Assembly: GCA_028564705.1 (NCBI GenBank)
Contig: JAPXFQ010000344.1
Span: 2,609,001-2,673,000, forward strand
Source of the DNA: Apricaphanius iberus
Lineage: Eukaryota; Chordata; Actinopteri; Cyprinodontiformes; Aphaniidae
DNA: 64,000 nt
Direction of reading: 5' to 3'
The position numbers and the translations under genes are program-made. Below the pieces are notes generated by a model. The model had not been told where the DNA came from and did no database searches. It saw nothing but the letters and a program-made list of their open reading frames with translations. Shown piece by piece: positions 20,599 to 33,000 of the stretch (the stretch's first letter is position 1; the number at the start of each line of letters is the position of its first letter).

Positions 20599-23123
20599 TT
20601 AACATCCATCTCTTTCAAGAAAATGACCATAATGACAATTCTTCATAAATCTTGGGTTGTTTGAACACATGTTGTAAGTAATTGAGTATTACTGCATTTC
20701 AAAGACATAACATGGCTTGATAGTCTGCCAGATCTCCTTCATTTCCTCACATCTCTACCTGTGTAATACATGTCTTTATTTTAATATACCAACATAAGGG
20801 ACATGACAAGAAACAATTCTTAAACCTAATAATCATCAGCTATTTGGGGCTACATTATTTACCATATCAGATGGCAATCCACGCTTCATTTGTAACAAAA
20901 CACAGAGACAGGTGGAAGTCATCTCACGCCCGGGCTATAAGTATTTTATGCAAAGAGTTGAAGGAACTCATGGTGATGTGCGACTCTATGCCAGCCCTTC
21001 AACATGAAGAAAGACAGCACACATTCCTCCTGTGTTTACCAATGAAATGCAACAATCAATTTTAACTTTGGGATTAATAAAGCAGGAGTTTATTAGGTTT
21101 AACAGCAGCAGTAATGATGACCAATGTGAAGATAGAGTCAACATCAAACACTGATGGATGCCAGATCTTCAGGGCAACAGTTGATGAGGGAAGAAACAAA
21201 GTTGCTTTCTCATATGAAGAAATATCAATCAGAAGTGAGCAAAGGGGCAAGCAGACATTGATTTTACAATTCAAGATTCAATCCAAAATAATTATGGACG
21301 ACAATACTGCAGTGATGTGGCTGTGCTTCTCATTAAACTTAACATCCATACTATATGCGTCTGTCCCCCAGGGAAAGTAGGAAAAGGATTTACAGAGGAG
21401 GTTAAACACAGTTCAATACAGAGAGGGATGAAGTAACATGGCTGTTAATAAAAACTAGATGAGCCTGAAGAGGTAGATGGAGAAAAATGGGAAGGAAAAT
21501 CATAAAGAAGGTCACTGAGAGAAATACGAAGTAGAATAGAGAGGGAGGAGGATGGACACAAGAAGAGGAACAAAAAAAATCCTCAATTGTCCTGAAGAGA
21601 TAAACCATGCGTCAAAGATATATGTTTAGTAGAAAAACGGTTCTTTGAAGAGATGATAATTAGAAAATTAGAGCCCAGTGTTCAAACATCAAAACAACAG
21701 GAGCCAATACGTGTTTTTGTCACCCCCCCCCCATTTCTCAATCAGATCTTATGACTCCCTGCAGGCTTTTATGACACAAATTGTGCAGCCGCGGGCCTGA
21801 CAAACATGCAATCAGTCAGAGTGGAGTGTGGAAAAAAAATCCAGCCTCTCACACTCTGCCTCCAATCACAAAGGCTCTTTTAATAAGACCATGAAAAAGA
21901 GCAAGTAATCCTTTGTAATGATTTCATTAAATGCCCTCCTCACACCTGGAGATAATTCCATTATGATTGTGGCAATAAAATTAGGTTTTCATCAAGACCT
22001 GCAGACAGAAGGAGGAAAGGCTATTATTCCTCACATTCAGATATGACGTTGCCTATAATATTATGATATAATATTAGGGTATTTGGCAGAATTTATGATA
22101 CTCCAGTCAATCTATAATACAGCTAGAGGATTTTTCCATCTAAAAAAACAGAAAATCTATATGCAGAATCTGCAATGGAATATTTTTGTGCGTTCCTATA
22201 TTCACACACTCACAAATAAAGACACTGTGGTACCATTGCTGACATATCAGTAAAGTGAAGAACTCTTAAGAGGATGAAGAAAATGGAAAAAGGAACTTAT
22301 AAATGGTTCAGCTGATTGTGCCTCCTCATTTCACTTTTTAAGGTGTTTTTGCTTCGCTGTAATCCACCTGAAGCAAGTGTTAAACACACGCTGCCGCTGA
22401 AATTGCAAACAAATTCAAAAGGTGCAAAGTTCTCTTCTATAAAAGTGCGATTTAATTCATAACATTGGGGGGGGGGGGGTGTAAGTGGTGACATATTTCC
22501 ATATTTAACCTTGTTCATTTATCAGAGTTATGCTGCTTGCTATGTTATTTTGAACGTATTAGGCAGACTTATAGGTATATGTATTAGGTAAATGGTGTAA
22601 ATATTTACACACACTGTTGACTGATTTATTGAAAAATGTATATTTTCCTCCACCTTGGGAGCCGTCAAAAGACAACCCAATATCATGATGCTGCCATCAC
22701 AATGCTTCTCTATGGGCAACAAGGTACAGGTCAACTTTACTACACAGTCAATACTTACAAGATATTTCTGCAACTCCATTTAGTGTTGCTTAAGGCTTCC
22801 AAGAGTAGTTTACTTCTTTTTTTCCAAATTTATTTTGGGACTGTCACTGTTGCTGTACTCAAGTTCTGATACAGTGAGCTTCATCGTATATGATGTCACT
22901 GGGAGATGTCAATAAAAGATATAATAGGAATCAATCAGGCCAAGAGATTTGCCGCCTGTAATAAGGCATCATCTTCCCCAAAACTCCTTCATTTAACAAA
23001 TGTTTTGTTATTAAATGATAGCGGGACTCCACTGCGAGTTCAAAACGTCTCGGAAGTTAGTTCTGTTTCTGGGTGATTTAGAGGCAATGATACAACTACA
23101 CTACAATGACGTAACTGCCATGT
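20596..23123. other. Intergenic, no gene seen
   Basis: Short ORFs here have no recognisable family. A C-run at 21724-21733 and a G-run at 22467-22479 occur. Bases 21740-22030 are compositionally balanced, lack repeat hallmarks and include several homeobox-like ATTA/TAAT cores, so they are a candidate conserved non-coding element (inference only). Confidence 0.4.
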
Positions 23124-23304
23124 CCCAGTTGTAGTCTGAACAGGGCGTTCAGTCTGTTCTCTGCTTTGGTCAGTTAGACAGAACTTGCTACTGCAGACAT
23201 CGACATGATTTGCGTTTGCATGTTTCTAAATTGCACTGAGTGACCAATTAGACTATAAGTTAAGCTTACACAGGCTCCCCTTCCATAACCTACGCAGACA
23301 AAAG

Positions 23305-24183
23305 ACTACAGACTTTTGTATGAGGCAGTCTGGAGTGGCCGAGAAGTATGTTAGAGTGGTACAGGATATGTATTACAGCTGTGAGACAGCAGTGAGGTGT
23401 GCTGTAGGAGTGAAAAAGAAGTTCAGGGTGGAGGTGGGACTGCATCAAGGATCGGCTTTGAGCCCCTTCTTGTTTGCTTTGGTGATGGATAGACTTGACG
23501 GATAATGTTAGACAGAAGTCTCCATGACCTATGATGTTTGCAGATGACGTTGTGATCTCCAGTGAGAGCAGGGCGGAGGTGAAGGAAAAGCTAGAGAGTT
23601 GGAGGTATGTACTTTAAAAGAGAGGAACGAAGATTAGTTACAGCAAGACAGAATACATTTGTGTAAATGAGAAAGACACAAGTGGAACGATAAGGTTACA
23701 GGGATTGGAAGTGAAGAAAGTAGAGGACTTAGTGTACAAGACAGTAGTGAAACCAGCGATACTGTACGGTCTAGATATAGTACCAACGAGGAAAAGAAAG
23801 GAAGCAGAACTGGGGGTTGCAGAACTCAAGATGTTGAGATTCTCTCTGGGATTGACGAGAATGGGTAGGATCAGAACTGAGTACATCAGAGGGATAGCTC
23901 ATGTTGGACGTTTTGGGAATAAAGTCCGGCAGGGCAGACTAAGATGGTTTGGACATGTTCAGAGGAGAGACGACAAATATATCGGTAGAAGGATGCTGAG
24001 TTTGGCGCCACCGGGCAGGAGGCAGAGAGGAAGACCAAAATCGAGATTTATGTATGTGGTGAAAAAGGATATGAAGTTTGTTGGTGTGAGGGCAGAGGAT
24101 GCAGATGGTAGAACTAAATGGAGATAGATGATTCGCTAGGGTGAGCCCTGAAGGGAAAAGCCAAAAGAGAGAGAAGAGGAAGC
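23305..24183 (+). mobile_element. RTE-type non-LTR retrotransposon, 5'-truncated and internally deleted
   Basis: The element holds the C-terminal part of a reverse transcriptase and the domain after it, in + orientation. Candidate target duplications are GCAGACAAAAG (23294-23304) and GCAGACTACAG (24182-24192); a tighter version, AGACTACAG, occurs at 23303 and 24184. The uninterrupted relative near 62720 reads GCAGACAACAG, which supports the junctions. No poly(A) or simple repeat tail is obvious at the 3' end. 5' truncation is usual for LINEs. Confidence 0.7.
23320..24127 (+). pseudogene. Reverse transcriptase fragment (RTE-like LINE)
   Basis: The first frame (23320-23505) gives EKYVRVVQDMYYSCETAVRC, VGVKKKFRVEVGLHQGSALS and PFLFALVMDRL, the palm-domain block preceding the catalytic site. 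The FADD catalytic motif is encoded at 23537-23548 (MFADDVVIS) in a different frame. The frame 23705-24127 gives VYKTVVKPAILYGLD, ELKMLRFSLGLTRMGRIRTE, YIRGIAHVGRFGNKVR, LRWFGHVQRRDDKYIGRRM and GRRQRGRPK. Between EVKKVED and LVYKTVV some 50-60 residues usual for the family (the YLG-containing block) are missing, showing an internal deletion. Confidence 0.75.
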
Positions 24184-24550
24184 AGACTACAGCTACAATG
24201 GCGGAGAGCTGCAAGGTTATTGAAATCCCAGGTTACTGAAGCTGAAATCGGTCACATCAAAATCCTGTAAACATCCTAGAAGCCAATACCTTAACACCTC
24301 AGAGACGTTCTAAACTCACAGGGTAATATCACTAACTATTCATAACAAAACTTGCTTGAATTAAGGAGATTTGGGCAGATAATTCCTCAATTAGACATGG
24401 CAAATTTCATGCCCTGATTGACTCACATTATACGGATATATGCTGAGTGCGACTGGATATAAATTCCTCTTGAAGGACGCCAAGTGGCTCCAAACTAGTC
24501 TGGGTGAGATTTGCTAAAAATAAGGTCCACATTGACAAAAAAAAACAAGC

Positions 24551-24839
24551 TTCACAAAACAAAAGGAAGAGATTTTAACAAGAATGTGTAGATATTTTAG
24601 AGCCACCTTATGAATTTAGCTCTAAGTAACAGGGAAATCTATTTCAGCAACACATTACGTGTAGACTGTTGGGTCACCCCAGAATTAAAGATTAAATACA
24701 CTCAGTGTAAATTTGTCTGAAAACGGTGGCCCTGTTGAATACACTATTTTCCCTTTTTTTTTTTTTTTTGATCCAAGACTTTCCTCCCCTTTCGACGCCC
24801 AGCCTCTGATCGTAAAAGAAAGTAAGATTGTTTCATTCT
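24551..24839. other. Spacer with poly-T run
   Basis: No gene is seen. A T-run of about 20 occurs at 24751-24770. A TGTTGGGTCACCCC motif at 24667 might be the start of the LTR-like repeat that follows. Confidence 0.35.
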
Positions 24840-25650
24840 TTATTTAAATCTGGGTTGGAGCCGATTTAGATAAAGTCTGTGTGCATGCTCTTGTTACGAA
24901 CTGTTTAATGTGTTGTGTTAAGATTTACTCTGTGTTTTATCTGTAAGTAGCAGTGTGTTGATTGTTGTGTTTATTCTGTGTTGAGCTCAGAGCACCAGAA
25001 AGTTTCCGTACAGACGAGCACAGGAAAGAAGTTAGATTTTCCATTACGCCTGCCTGAGTTTTTATTACCCTTTTGTTAGTCACCAGGCTAGTTGTATCGA
25101 CACGCGGGCTCCTTTTGTCTACAGAGGTGACCGCGTGGTCTGGTTAAATCACCCTTATTGATCAGCAACCCCCTTCTTTTTCGTTTGTCCTGCGCTCTGC
25201 TCGTCCATGTGCGTGCGGCGTAAGTACGTGAGCTTACGTGCTTGAGACGTAAGCATGTGAAAAGAAGTTCTCTGGTGATGTGGTAGTTGTTTACATAGCA
25301 TTGTAGCTTAGCCATTTAGCCTAGCCGTTAGCAGGGACCGAATCAGCTGAGATTGAACTCAATTTGTCTGTTTTGTGTGAAAAATTTTGTTATTAAATCC
25401 TTTAAACTGAATCAAATCTCCCTGCTTCTTTTATTGAGTGTGTTTCAATACGTCGGTCAAAGGGCTCACCTTTCAGATAGACTAATTACCTGGTTCAATA
25501 ATTAATATTACTTTATATAAATCCCAAATGAATGTATATGAAGTTGGTGCCCCAGGATATAATAAATAAATAAATAAATAATTAACTTTCTAGGTTGCCA
25601 TAAGAAACCCTTTGATTTATAGCCAGATAACGAGATAATCCTAAAATCAC
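24840..25650 (+). repeat. LTR-like dispersed repeat, copy 1
   Basis: Motifs here occur in the same order in the reverse complement of about 44970-45570: a GTAAGCA/CACGTGA-type block (25235-25260), TTGTAGCTTAGCC with TTTAGC repeats (about 25303-25330), GAACTCAATTTGTCTG, ATTGAGTGTGTTTCAATA, TCAGATAGACTAATTA, AATTAATATTACTTTATATA and GTTGGTGCCCCAGGATA. The size (about 800 bp), AATAAA-like signals and lack of coding suggest a solo LTR of an LTR retrotransposon. Terminal TG..CA and a target duplication were not established, so the class is tentative. Confidence 0.45.
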
Positions 25651-26466
25651 CAAGAAGACTTAAGGATAAACATCAGAGAGGCTAAATGAACACAGAATGA
25701 CCTGTACCAAACAGATATTCAGCAGTACCAACTTTATTCTCTCATTTGTTGATTTACAGGGACAGTCATTGGGTCTGCACATAACTTAAAATATTGTGAC
25801 AAGAATTCAGGCCCGGTAGAGAAAAAGTGACAAAAGAGAAATTGTAGATACTGTGTGTCATGTCTGGAGGAATGGGAAGCAATGTTTTTTTGGCATTCAT
25901 GTCAGAGTCCTTGAAATATGCATCAAAGCAATTGCAGAACTCACGGGACTGGGTTTTGGGCACACAAAGTTGTGACCATCATCCAAACCTCAGTTTACTG
26001 GCTTTAACAAAATAAAGTGAGATAATTTGCAGATGGATAATTCCCCACAGATGTTGTACACTCTACTCAACTTCTGCCTTGCATAATTCTTGTCCAGGAT
26101 TTATTCAAAATGAAACAAAAATGACTCTGTGGACTCTGCTGCAAACCATCTACTGATTAGTCAAACTGCACTGCACACAGTTTGTCTGTTGATTTGGTGT
26201 CTACTTCAAAACAATAAAAATGTATCAAAGAAAAGTCTAAGCACAGTGACACATGTGAAGGACACTGGTGCAGGACTAAATAATCAAATCTAGCATTTTA
26301 CTGCATTCAGTTTTGCTTTCAGTTAGAAGTCCAGTCATCTGGTCTTTAGATTCTAAGACTCTAGCTTTCACTAACTTCTAACAGAAAGCGTTTTTGGTTT
26401 TGCAATGATAAATTTAGTCAATTTGTCTTTTAAGTAATTCCTAACACTCATCATAAAGGCTGTCCC
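25651..26466. other. Spacer, no gene seen
   Basis: AT-rich, with short unremarkable ORFs only. There are no tandem or inverted repeats of note apart from an (AATA)n-like run at 25559-25582 at the edge of the preceding repeat. Confidence 0.4.
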
Positions 26467-27200
26467 TATTAAGGATGGGTATCGTTTAGGTTTTATCTGA
26501 TACCAGTGCCAAACTGGTATTTTTGAAACGCCGGTGCTTAAACGGTGCTCCAAACTGTGGTCTAATTAATCACAGGGTAGCTGTGAATTAATCACTATTC
26601 CTAAATTTTACCAAAAATACTAACATTTTCAGTGTAAATAAAGGACAAATCCAGATGCTCTTTTTTAAAATTTATGAGTTCCCAGGTGTGTAAGGAAGAT
26701 TCCCACAGACAACTTAAGAACTTATAATCATAACCACCCAATACGCCAATAATAATATAATCAGGTGTCATTTACTTAAACACACACACACGTACCCACA
26801 CGCACCCACACACACACGATGCTGCACAACAATCCGTGGTTTGGACGGTTAGGAAGGAGAACTGATGTGTTGCAGGTTGAATTATAAGCAGGGTGGTTTT
26901 CTGTGCATGTGTTAATTGCTTTACAAAAATTTAGTTAATTTTAGGTATTAATCAACCTGCGTTAATGCTTTAATTTTGACAGCCCTAACTTTTAGCAGGT
27001 TTTTTGCAAAAAGATAGCCATGTTGACCTTTTCTAGTGATATAGGGAATAACTCTTGGCTGATGGCATGCCCAGAATCCATATTGTTTGACATCTCCAGT
27101 GAAAAAAAAGAACCGAAATAAGGCACCAAAATGTGCTTTTCAGTCTGGTTAAAACTGTCAGAACCGGTGCCATTGTACAGTAGCTGCACCGATCCCTACT
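26467..27200. mobile_element. hAT-like MITE (GGATGGGTATCG type), degenerate and enlarged
   Basis: The left end reads AAGGATGGGTATCGTTTAGG, TTTTATCTGATACCAGTGCC, AAACTGGTA. The right end has CAGAACCGGTGCCATTGTAC and GCACCGATCCCTACTCC. These are imperfect inverted versions (GGGATCGGTGC / GCACCGATCCC type) of a familiar fish hAT MITE. The middle holds a CA-rich microsatellite (26779-26818) and unrelated sequence, so other insertions may have enlarged it. No clear 8-base duplication was found. Confidence 0.45.
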
Positions 27201-27567
27201 CCATATGCTATCAACTTGTCATCTTATGTTATCAACTATGCTATAAATTTATCAACCTACTTCCTATACTATCAGGTAACTCAAACTTGTAAAATAGCAC
27301 TCAACTAGCACTTATGGAGAGTCATACCATCTCACTTCCTTGCTTTGTTATCCAAAATTTAAGGGTGCATACATTATTAGCTGGAGTAAAGTTCACTTTT
27401 TTTATTACAGTTTAATTGCACATTCAAACATTTCCATACAAACCAGGTTTTTTGGCCAAAAAACAAAAAAGAGTTTGGTTCCAGTGGACTAAACAAGGCT
27501 GGTTTGAATGCACCCTAAATTGCTTCTAGACTCTGTGCCTACTTCAAACCACATAATATTTATACCC

Positions 27568-27919
27568 ACCCATCTATCCATTTATTTTCTAAATCGGTTT
27601 ATCCTTGCAGGTATGTGTGGTATCTCCAGCAGTTATAGGCAGCATACATCCTGAACAGGTTGTCAGTCCATCACAGGGCAACATGGAGACACACAGGACA
27701 AAGAACCCTGCATACACACAAAAGGGTAACCGCAGAGACCAATTAACTAATTAGTCATGTGTTTGGACTGTAGCAGGAAGCTAGGGTACCCAGAGAGAAT
27801 CCATGTATGCATGGGGAGAGTATGCAAACGTTATGCAGAAATTCCCAGACCAAGATGTCAACTCAGGACCTTCTTGCTGGAAGGCAACAGTGCTATCAAC
27901 TGTGCCACCATGAGGTCCC
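27568..27919 (-). mobile_element. tRNA-derived SINE with (GGAT)n tail
   Basis: On the - strand the element starts GGGACCTCATGGTGGCACAG, TTGATAGCACTGTTGCC (box-A-like region of the tRNA head), then CCAGCAAGAAGGTCCTGAGT (degenerate box B). The body follows: TTTGCATACTCTCCCCATGC, GGGTACCCTAGCTTCCTGC, ACAGTCCAAACACATG, TTAATTGGTCTCTG, and it ends in a short (GGAT/GGGT)n tail at the left edge (CCCACCCATCTATCCATT on +). This is the layout of an abundant teleost tRNA-SINE family. The 64-codon frame inside is incidental. Confidence 0.7.
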
Positions 27920-29884
27920 AAATAAGATGGGAACCATCTAAAAGAAAATGATTTGCTTTTGTGTCTTTTGGCTAGAAAATTGTTCCCTATGATTGTGTCA
28001 AATAAATGTTTCTTTCCTTAATGACAGAAAAATTTTCTATTGGAAATAGTGGAAGTTTGATCTAGAAATTCTGTAAGTTATATGTATAAATTATATGTAT
28101 ACATTTCCTTGAGGCCTTATAAAGGGAGGTACAGAATATGAATTCTTTTTTATTCAGAAGTGAAATATGCTTTTTAAAAACTTTGAAATCAGAAAGCTGA
28201 CATTAAAATAAACTGAATGTACTTTATGATCTAAAATTACCGGGCCTTAAACTGATTTGTTTAGTTTTTACCAACTAATCTGTGAAAAGATCTTTTTAAA
28301 TGTTGTTGGTCACAGGATAATTAGGGATGAGATACCAGGTGAAACGAATTTGAGTAGACTGCTAAGAAGGAAGTAAATACAGGTCAAACTCCTGTTCACG
28401 AATTTCAATTAAGAGTTTAACTTAATTTACTGATTTTTGAACACACCTTGTCCTTTACAAGAAATTTAAATGAAGAGCTCTATGAACACACTGGCAATCT
28501 GGGTCGCTGGGGCGGCCTCGGAGATGCATGGTCCTTGTGAAGCGAGAAGGGCGCCCTTAGCTCTTGTCTGAACCATTGTGCGACACGGACCCTCTGACTC
28601 CACGTCAGAGGTGGAACCCCACAGAGACGATCAACACTCCAGAAAACTAGAGTAAACATCGGCACTGCGGTCAAATAGTGCTCTACAGTCCCCCTAGCGG
28701 TAATGCTTATATTGCCACATGCGGACAAGTTGCTTTCATTTTAGAGAACGTGCACAAACGACACATGAAGGCAGCCAAGATAAACATGCATACGCATAAT
28801 TAAAAGCAAGTATATTCCCAGCCCAAGAAGACATTCCGAGGTTGCATCCATTCTGTTAAACAGGGAACAACATTCACCATAATGGTTTTGGAAACTAGGC
28901 CCACTCACGGCGATTTGGTGTAAAAATATCTCGAATTAGTCTTTTTTTTTTTTATTCATAAAACTACAAAAACTACAAAATGCTGAAAACTTTTGCCATT
29001 CATAAATGCTTTTGTTTTATAGATTTACCTCTTCACTCCTTATCAGTGATGAAAGACAGTCTAATGTTCTTTTCATTTTACTGCATATATGACTGCCCTG
29101 GAGGGTGAATGATCAGGTGATGTAGTAGACTCAAAATTTGCACAACACCACCACCAGGGATTTCTTTACCTTTATGACCATTCGTTGGTAAGGCGGTCAC
29201 TCAAACACAAAAATACGGCTTGCTTGCAATGATTTAGCCATGTACTGCCCCCTATTGCCAGGGAAACTACACACTGTCACTTTAACTTGGAAAATATGTC
29301 GGCATGAAAGTAACACTTGTATTTCTTACATGTTTAAAAAGAAAACCAAAAGACCAGCATACCGTTTTTTAGAGTCATGTAATATTTGGAGGGTGTCCCG
29401 TTGGTTTCACGTTTGGGTCACCCTTTGTTTGTCCAAGGCTACAGACTGAGTTTGGAGAGGCCTCTTATATCCCTCACGTGTCTGAAGACATGTGACCCAA
29501 TTTCTCTTTGGTCTCTTTAAACAACAGAAAAGCTTGTTGAAAATGTATAGAAACTCTAAGCACATATGTGATGAGTCAGGAGGTGGACTTGAGAAGTATT
29601 ATGTAATGAAAAATACATGTGTATTTAACCATGTGTACATGTTGGAGGACAGGACGAAGAAAATGCAGACAGAAATATGTATTTTTAAATGTCTTCAACC
29701 GTCTGCTGAAAGATGCAACAAACTTTTTTAAAACGTTCTAATACATGTGTGAATGTGGAAAAATTAAAATATGAAAGTTTATATAATACTGTCCATCCGT
29801 CCGTCCTGTGTTTTTGATTAATATCAACTGGAGCAGCTGTTGTCAGTATTTAACTTTGCTTTCCTCTTTTTTTGCAAACATAAA
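27920..29884. other. Intergenic, no gene seen
   Basis: Bases 28495-28735 are a patch of higher GC with an 82-codon frame on the - strand but no family resemblance. The piece ending near 29285 has TGCCCCCTATTGCCAGGGAA and ends in CACTTTAA. Together with TTAAACAGGGAACAACATTC at 28857, this could bound another TTAA element, but the inverted match is weak. The rest is AT-rich. Confidence 0.35.
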
Positions 29885-30050
29885 CTAAAGGTTTGTGCGT
29901 TTAATTACTGTTGTTGCTAAATGTTTTAATTGATTCTTGTTTTTTATCCGTTTTTAATTTATTTTCTTTGTTTTAATTTTCACATCTCTGTAATGATGTA
30001 AAGCACCTTGAATTGCCTTGTGTTAAGAGTGCTCTACAAATAAAAACATT
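29885..30050 (+). mobile_element. L2-type LINE 3' tail
   Basis: The sequence TGTAATGATGTAAAGCACCT, TGAATTGCCTTGTGTTAAGA and GTGCTCTACAAATAAA is the characteristic 3' end of fish L2 elements. It is preceded by T-rich 3' UTR-like sequence. No coding part remains. Confidence 0.65.
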
Positions 30051-33000
30051 AGTGAATTTACTCACAATAAGTAGAGTAAAAATTTTTGCTCAAGAGTGAT
30101 GATTCATAGCAATTTTACTCAAGTCAAAGAGAAAACTATGGTGTAGTAAAACTACTCCTAAAAGTAACTTTTTTGCAAAAAGTTTCTCAAGTAAGTGCAA
30201 CTGAGTAAATTTCACCAGTTACCACCAACTTCTACATATTAGTTATTATATTATTATATTATCTTTGTCATAATATACTGGCAAGAAAAGTATTAAAAAA
30301 CAATAAGTATACAACGCTGGTATTTTTTATACTGTCTCATCATAACATGACATAACAAAGACATAACCTGACCAAAAGGCACACACAGCAGTGGTTCTCT
30401 GAAAAACTGTTGTGATATTATCAGTACTAGTGGCAGTATTAGTCTTTGTGGTATCATTCATAATATGATTTTAATTTAAGTGAATCGAGCTTTGAAACGC
30501 TTCTGTTCCTGTTCGCTGCACAATTCTGGGCTGTAGTGCAAGTGCACCAATGCTACTTTTGAATCCTGCACATTGTTAAGTGTAGACTCTGTAGATTTAT
30601 CGAGTACATCCCACAGATGGGTGTTTTTAGAGAGTTTTGGGTTAATTCTGCTAAAACGTCCTTAAACCATATAAAGACTTAAAAAAATAATAATGATGTT
30701 TTATCTTGCTTAAATGGGGCCTGTGCTACCAGAGAATGCAAATTCCAAAAATAGGTTTCACTGTGCTGCCACAAAACTTAGGATACTTGTAAGTATCAAA
30801 GTACCATCAATATTGCCCAAAGCATTAGATTGCACAACCGTTTCAAATTAAACTATATGCACACCAGCATCTCTATCAGGAATGGTACATTTCAGGCAGT
30901 GTTATGCTTTGGAGTAAGCTGATTAAGTGGGTTACAGAGAGGCTGTAATGTAATCTATATAGACTAAAGAGCAGTAAAACGCTTTACCAAAAGGTGAATT
31001 CTGTATTCTTTAATGAAGGTTATTGGAAACTGCAAACAGGGTGAGGTCAGGACTCTAGGCAGCCTCAATGTTCTGAATCAATTCATAAGAAGAAAATCTC
31101 ATTAAAGCCAGCCTTCCTCTTAGCATTATCACCAATAAGAAATGCATTTAAATGCTACATTTTGTCTCTTTGAAGCACTCGGTTTGCAATCTGCTCAGGA
31201 GAACAATAAGAAAGAGTGATGACTGAATGGGGGAGCGCATATCGACATTTTCTCTCACCTCTCTCGTCTTAATGCATCTCATTTTCCTTCAAACCTCTTT
31301 TGTTGAGCACCTTTCCTTCCCCATCAGCCCTCATCAATCTCCCTATCCTTGCTGCGCGAAAAATTACACCCATTAACTTTGACATGTGGTACACAGAATA
31401 AGCATTCTTTCTACTGACAAGCATCAGGTAAAACAACTTTGGGGGACTCTTAGGATAACAGTATCAAAGAAGTGTAGCATAAATCACTCCCAAAAATTTA
31501 CACAAATTTAACACAGTCAACATGAGAAAAAAAGCGGGGTAAATGGGTACACATATCAAGTGATGCAGGTGTGTAAACTGAGCAATGAGGTATAGATGTT
31601 CTTTATCGTGCTTTTCAAGTAGGAGACTACTTCCATCAGTGGTGCGGGGATCATCACAATAAGCAATATTCAAAGTCAAACAATCATGCTCAAAACACTT
31701 AGCAAATATTTTATGGATAAACAAACCTTTTCACTAAAAAATACAAAACAAAGACAAATTTACTTATTATCTGAAGTATCTTCTTTAGGGATTAGCACAG
31801 TTAGAATAGTTATATAATACATATACATAATATATACACTATATATACATATATATATACATATATATACATATATATATATATACATATATATATATAC
31901 ATACATATATATATATATATATATACATACATACACACACACACACACGCACCTTACCTGACTATTACCTTAATCATGATTTTAAAGCCCAAATGGTCAC
32001 AGCAGATCCAGTAAAAAAAAAAAAAAAATCATCTAATCCCAATAACTGATTGTTTCCTCTGTGATTTTCTAACCATAACCATAGATTTTGCAGCTTCAAT
32101 TCTGGTGGAAAATGTCGCTACCCTCATTGGTAATACAGAAAAATACATACTTGGCCATTATTATTCGCAAAATAGCTCAGTGAGTAAAGATCACATTTGA
32201 TGCAGAGCACTTGAACAGCAATTTTCAAGTCTTCCCACAGGTTTCCATTTGGATTTAGATTGACTGGGTGTTACATCCACAAATGTATGTATGGTTTGGG
32301 AGTGGCTCCCTTTGTTTTTCTGCAGATCGTGGGCCTTTTGCAGCTCCTTCAGATTAAGTGGATAAAGCAGCTGGTACAGTGGCCAGTTGGCAAGGAGGCC
32401 TGTCAGAGTTTGTGGTGAAAGTTGAACATTCTGTTTTTTCATCCAGTGGCTTTTCCTCTTGGTGGCATCGAGAAAAGTGTTGTGTCTAGTTTCAAGTTTT
32501 TGGATATAATATTTTCTTGCATTTCAAGTTTTATTTTTATTTAATATAGGATTTTTAAAAATAAAATCCTAACCTCAAAATCTAGACAAATGGTAGCCGA
32601 TGGATTTTGCTCTGCAGATTGGTCTAGCCACGCTTCATTTTAGCTTTAGCCGGTCTACCATTAGCTCTGTTAGGTTTAAGCAGGGCTAATCACAGTGCTT
32701 TATGTTTGTAGAGAGATATTGGGAAGGCTTAGCAACATTACAGCAGAGCTTTACGCAGACAATTTAGACCTGTGTTTTTCTTTGTGAGATGCACAGATAG
32801 AAGAACTTAAGTCCCTTGTTTCCATTCCGCCCTAACTGATTTCCTGCGCTTTGAATATGTCACATTGTTCACTGCTGTGATTGGCCCAACGCTGTCCAAT
32901 TTCATGCAGAGAGAGATTAAAGGACAACCGTAGATTGGTACTTCTGTCTCTGAGCCTTTTCATGTCCTGGAATTTACCTTTTGTTATGCCCATAAAATAC

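Larger units (their letters stand above)
23124..24550. mobile_element. TTAA-family MITE (family A) interrupted by an RTE-type LINE
   Basis: The left part (CCCAGTTGTAGTCTGAACAG, GGTCAGTTAGACAGAA, CTACTGCAGACATCGACATG, CCTACGCAGAC) and the right part (AATGGCGGAGAGCTGC, ATTGAAATCCCAGGTTA, TGGATATAAATTCCTCTT, AATAAGGTCCACATTG) align in order with one continuous stretch at 62575-63075. The LINE at about 23305-24183 sits exactly between them. The outer left end beyond 23124 does not match the other copies, so that end has been lost or replaced. Confidence 0.75.

Noticed and set aside
20476..20664. 62-codon frame with an Ile/Tyr run
   Set aside because: The frame crosses a (TA)n microsatellite; the repeat alone creates it.
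28857..29275. A possible further TTAA-flanked element
   Set aside because: TTAA-containing edges exist, but the terminal sequences do not pair as inverted repeats well enough to support it.
31760..31948. 62-codon - strand frame rich in Tyr, Ile and Val
   Set aside because: Produced by the AT/AC compound microsatellite.
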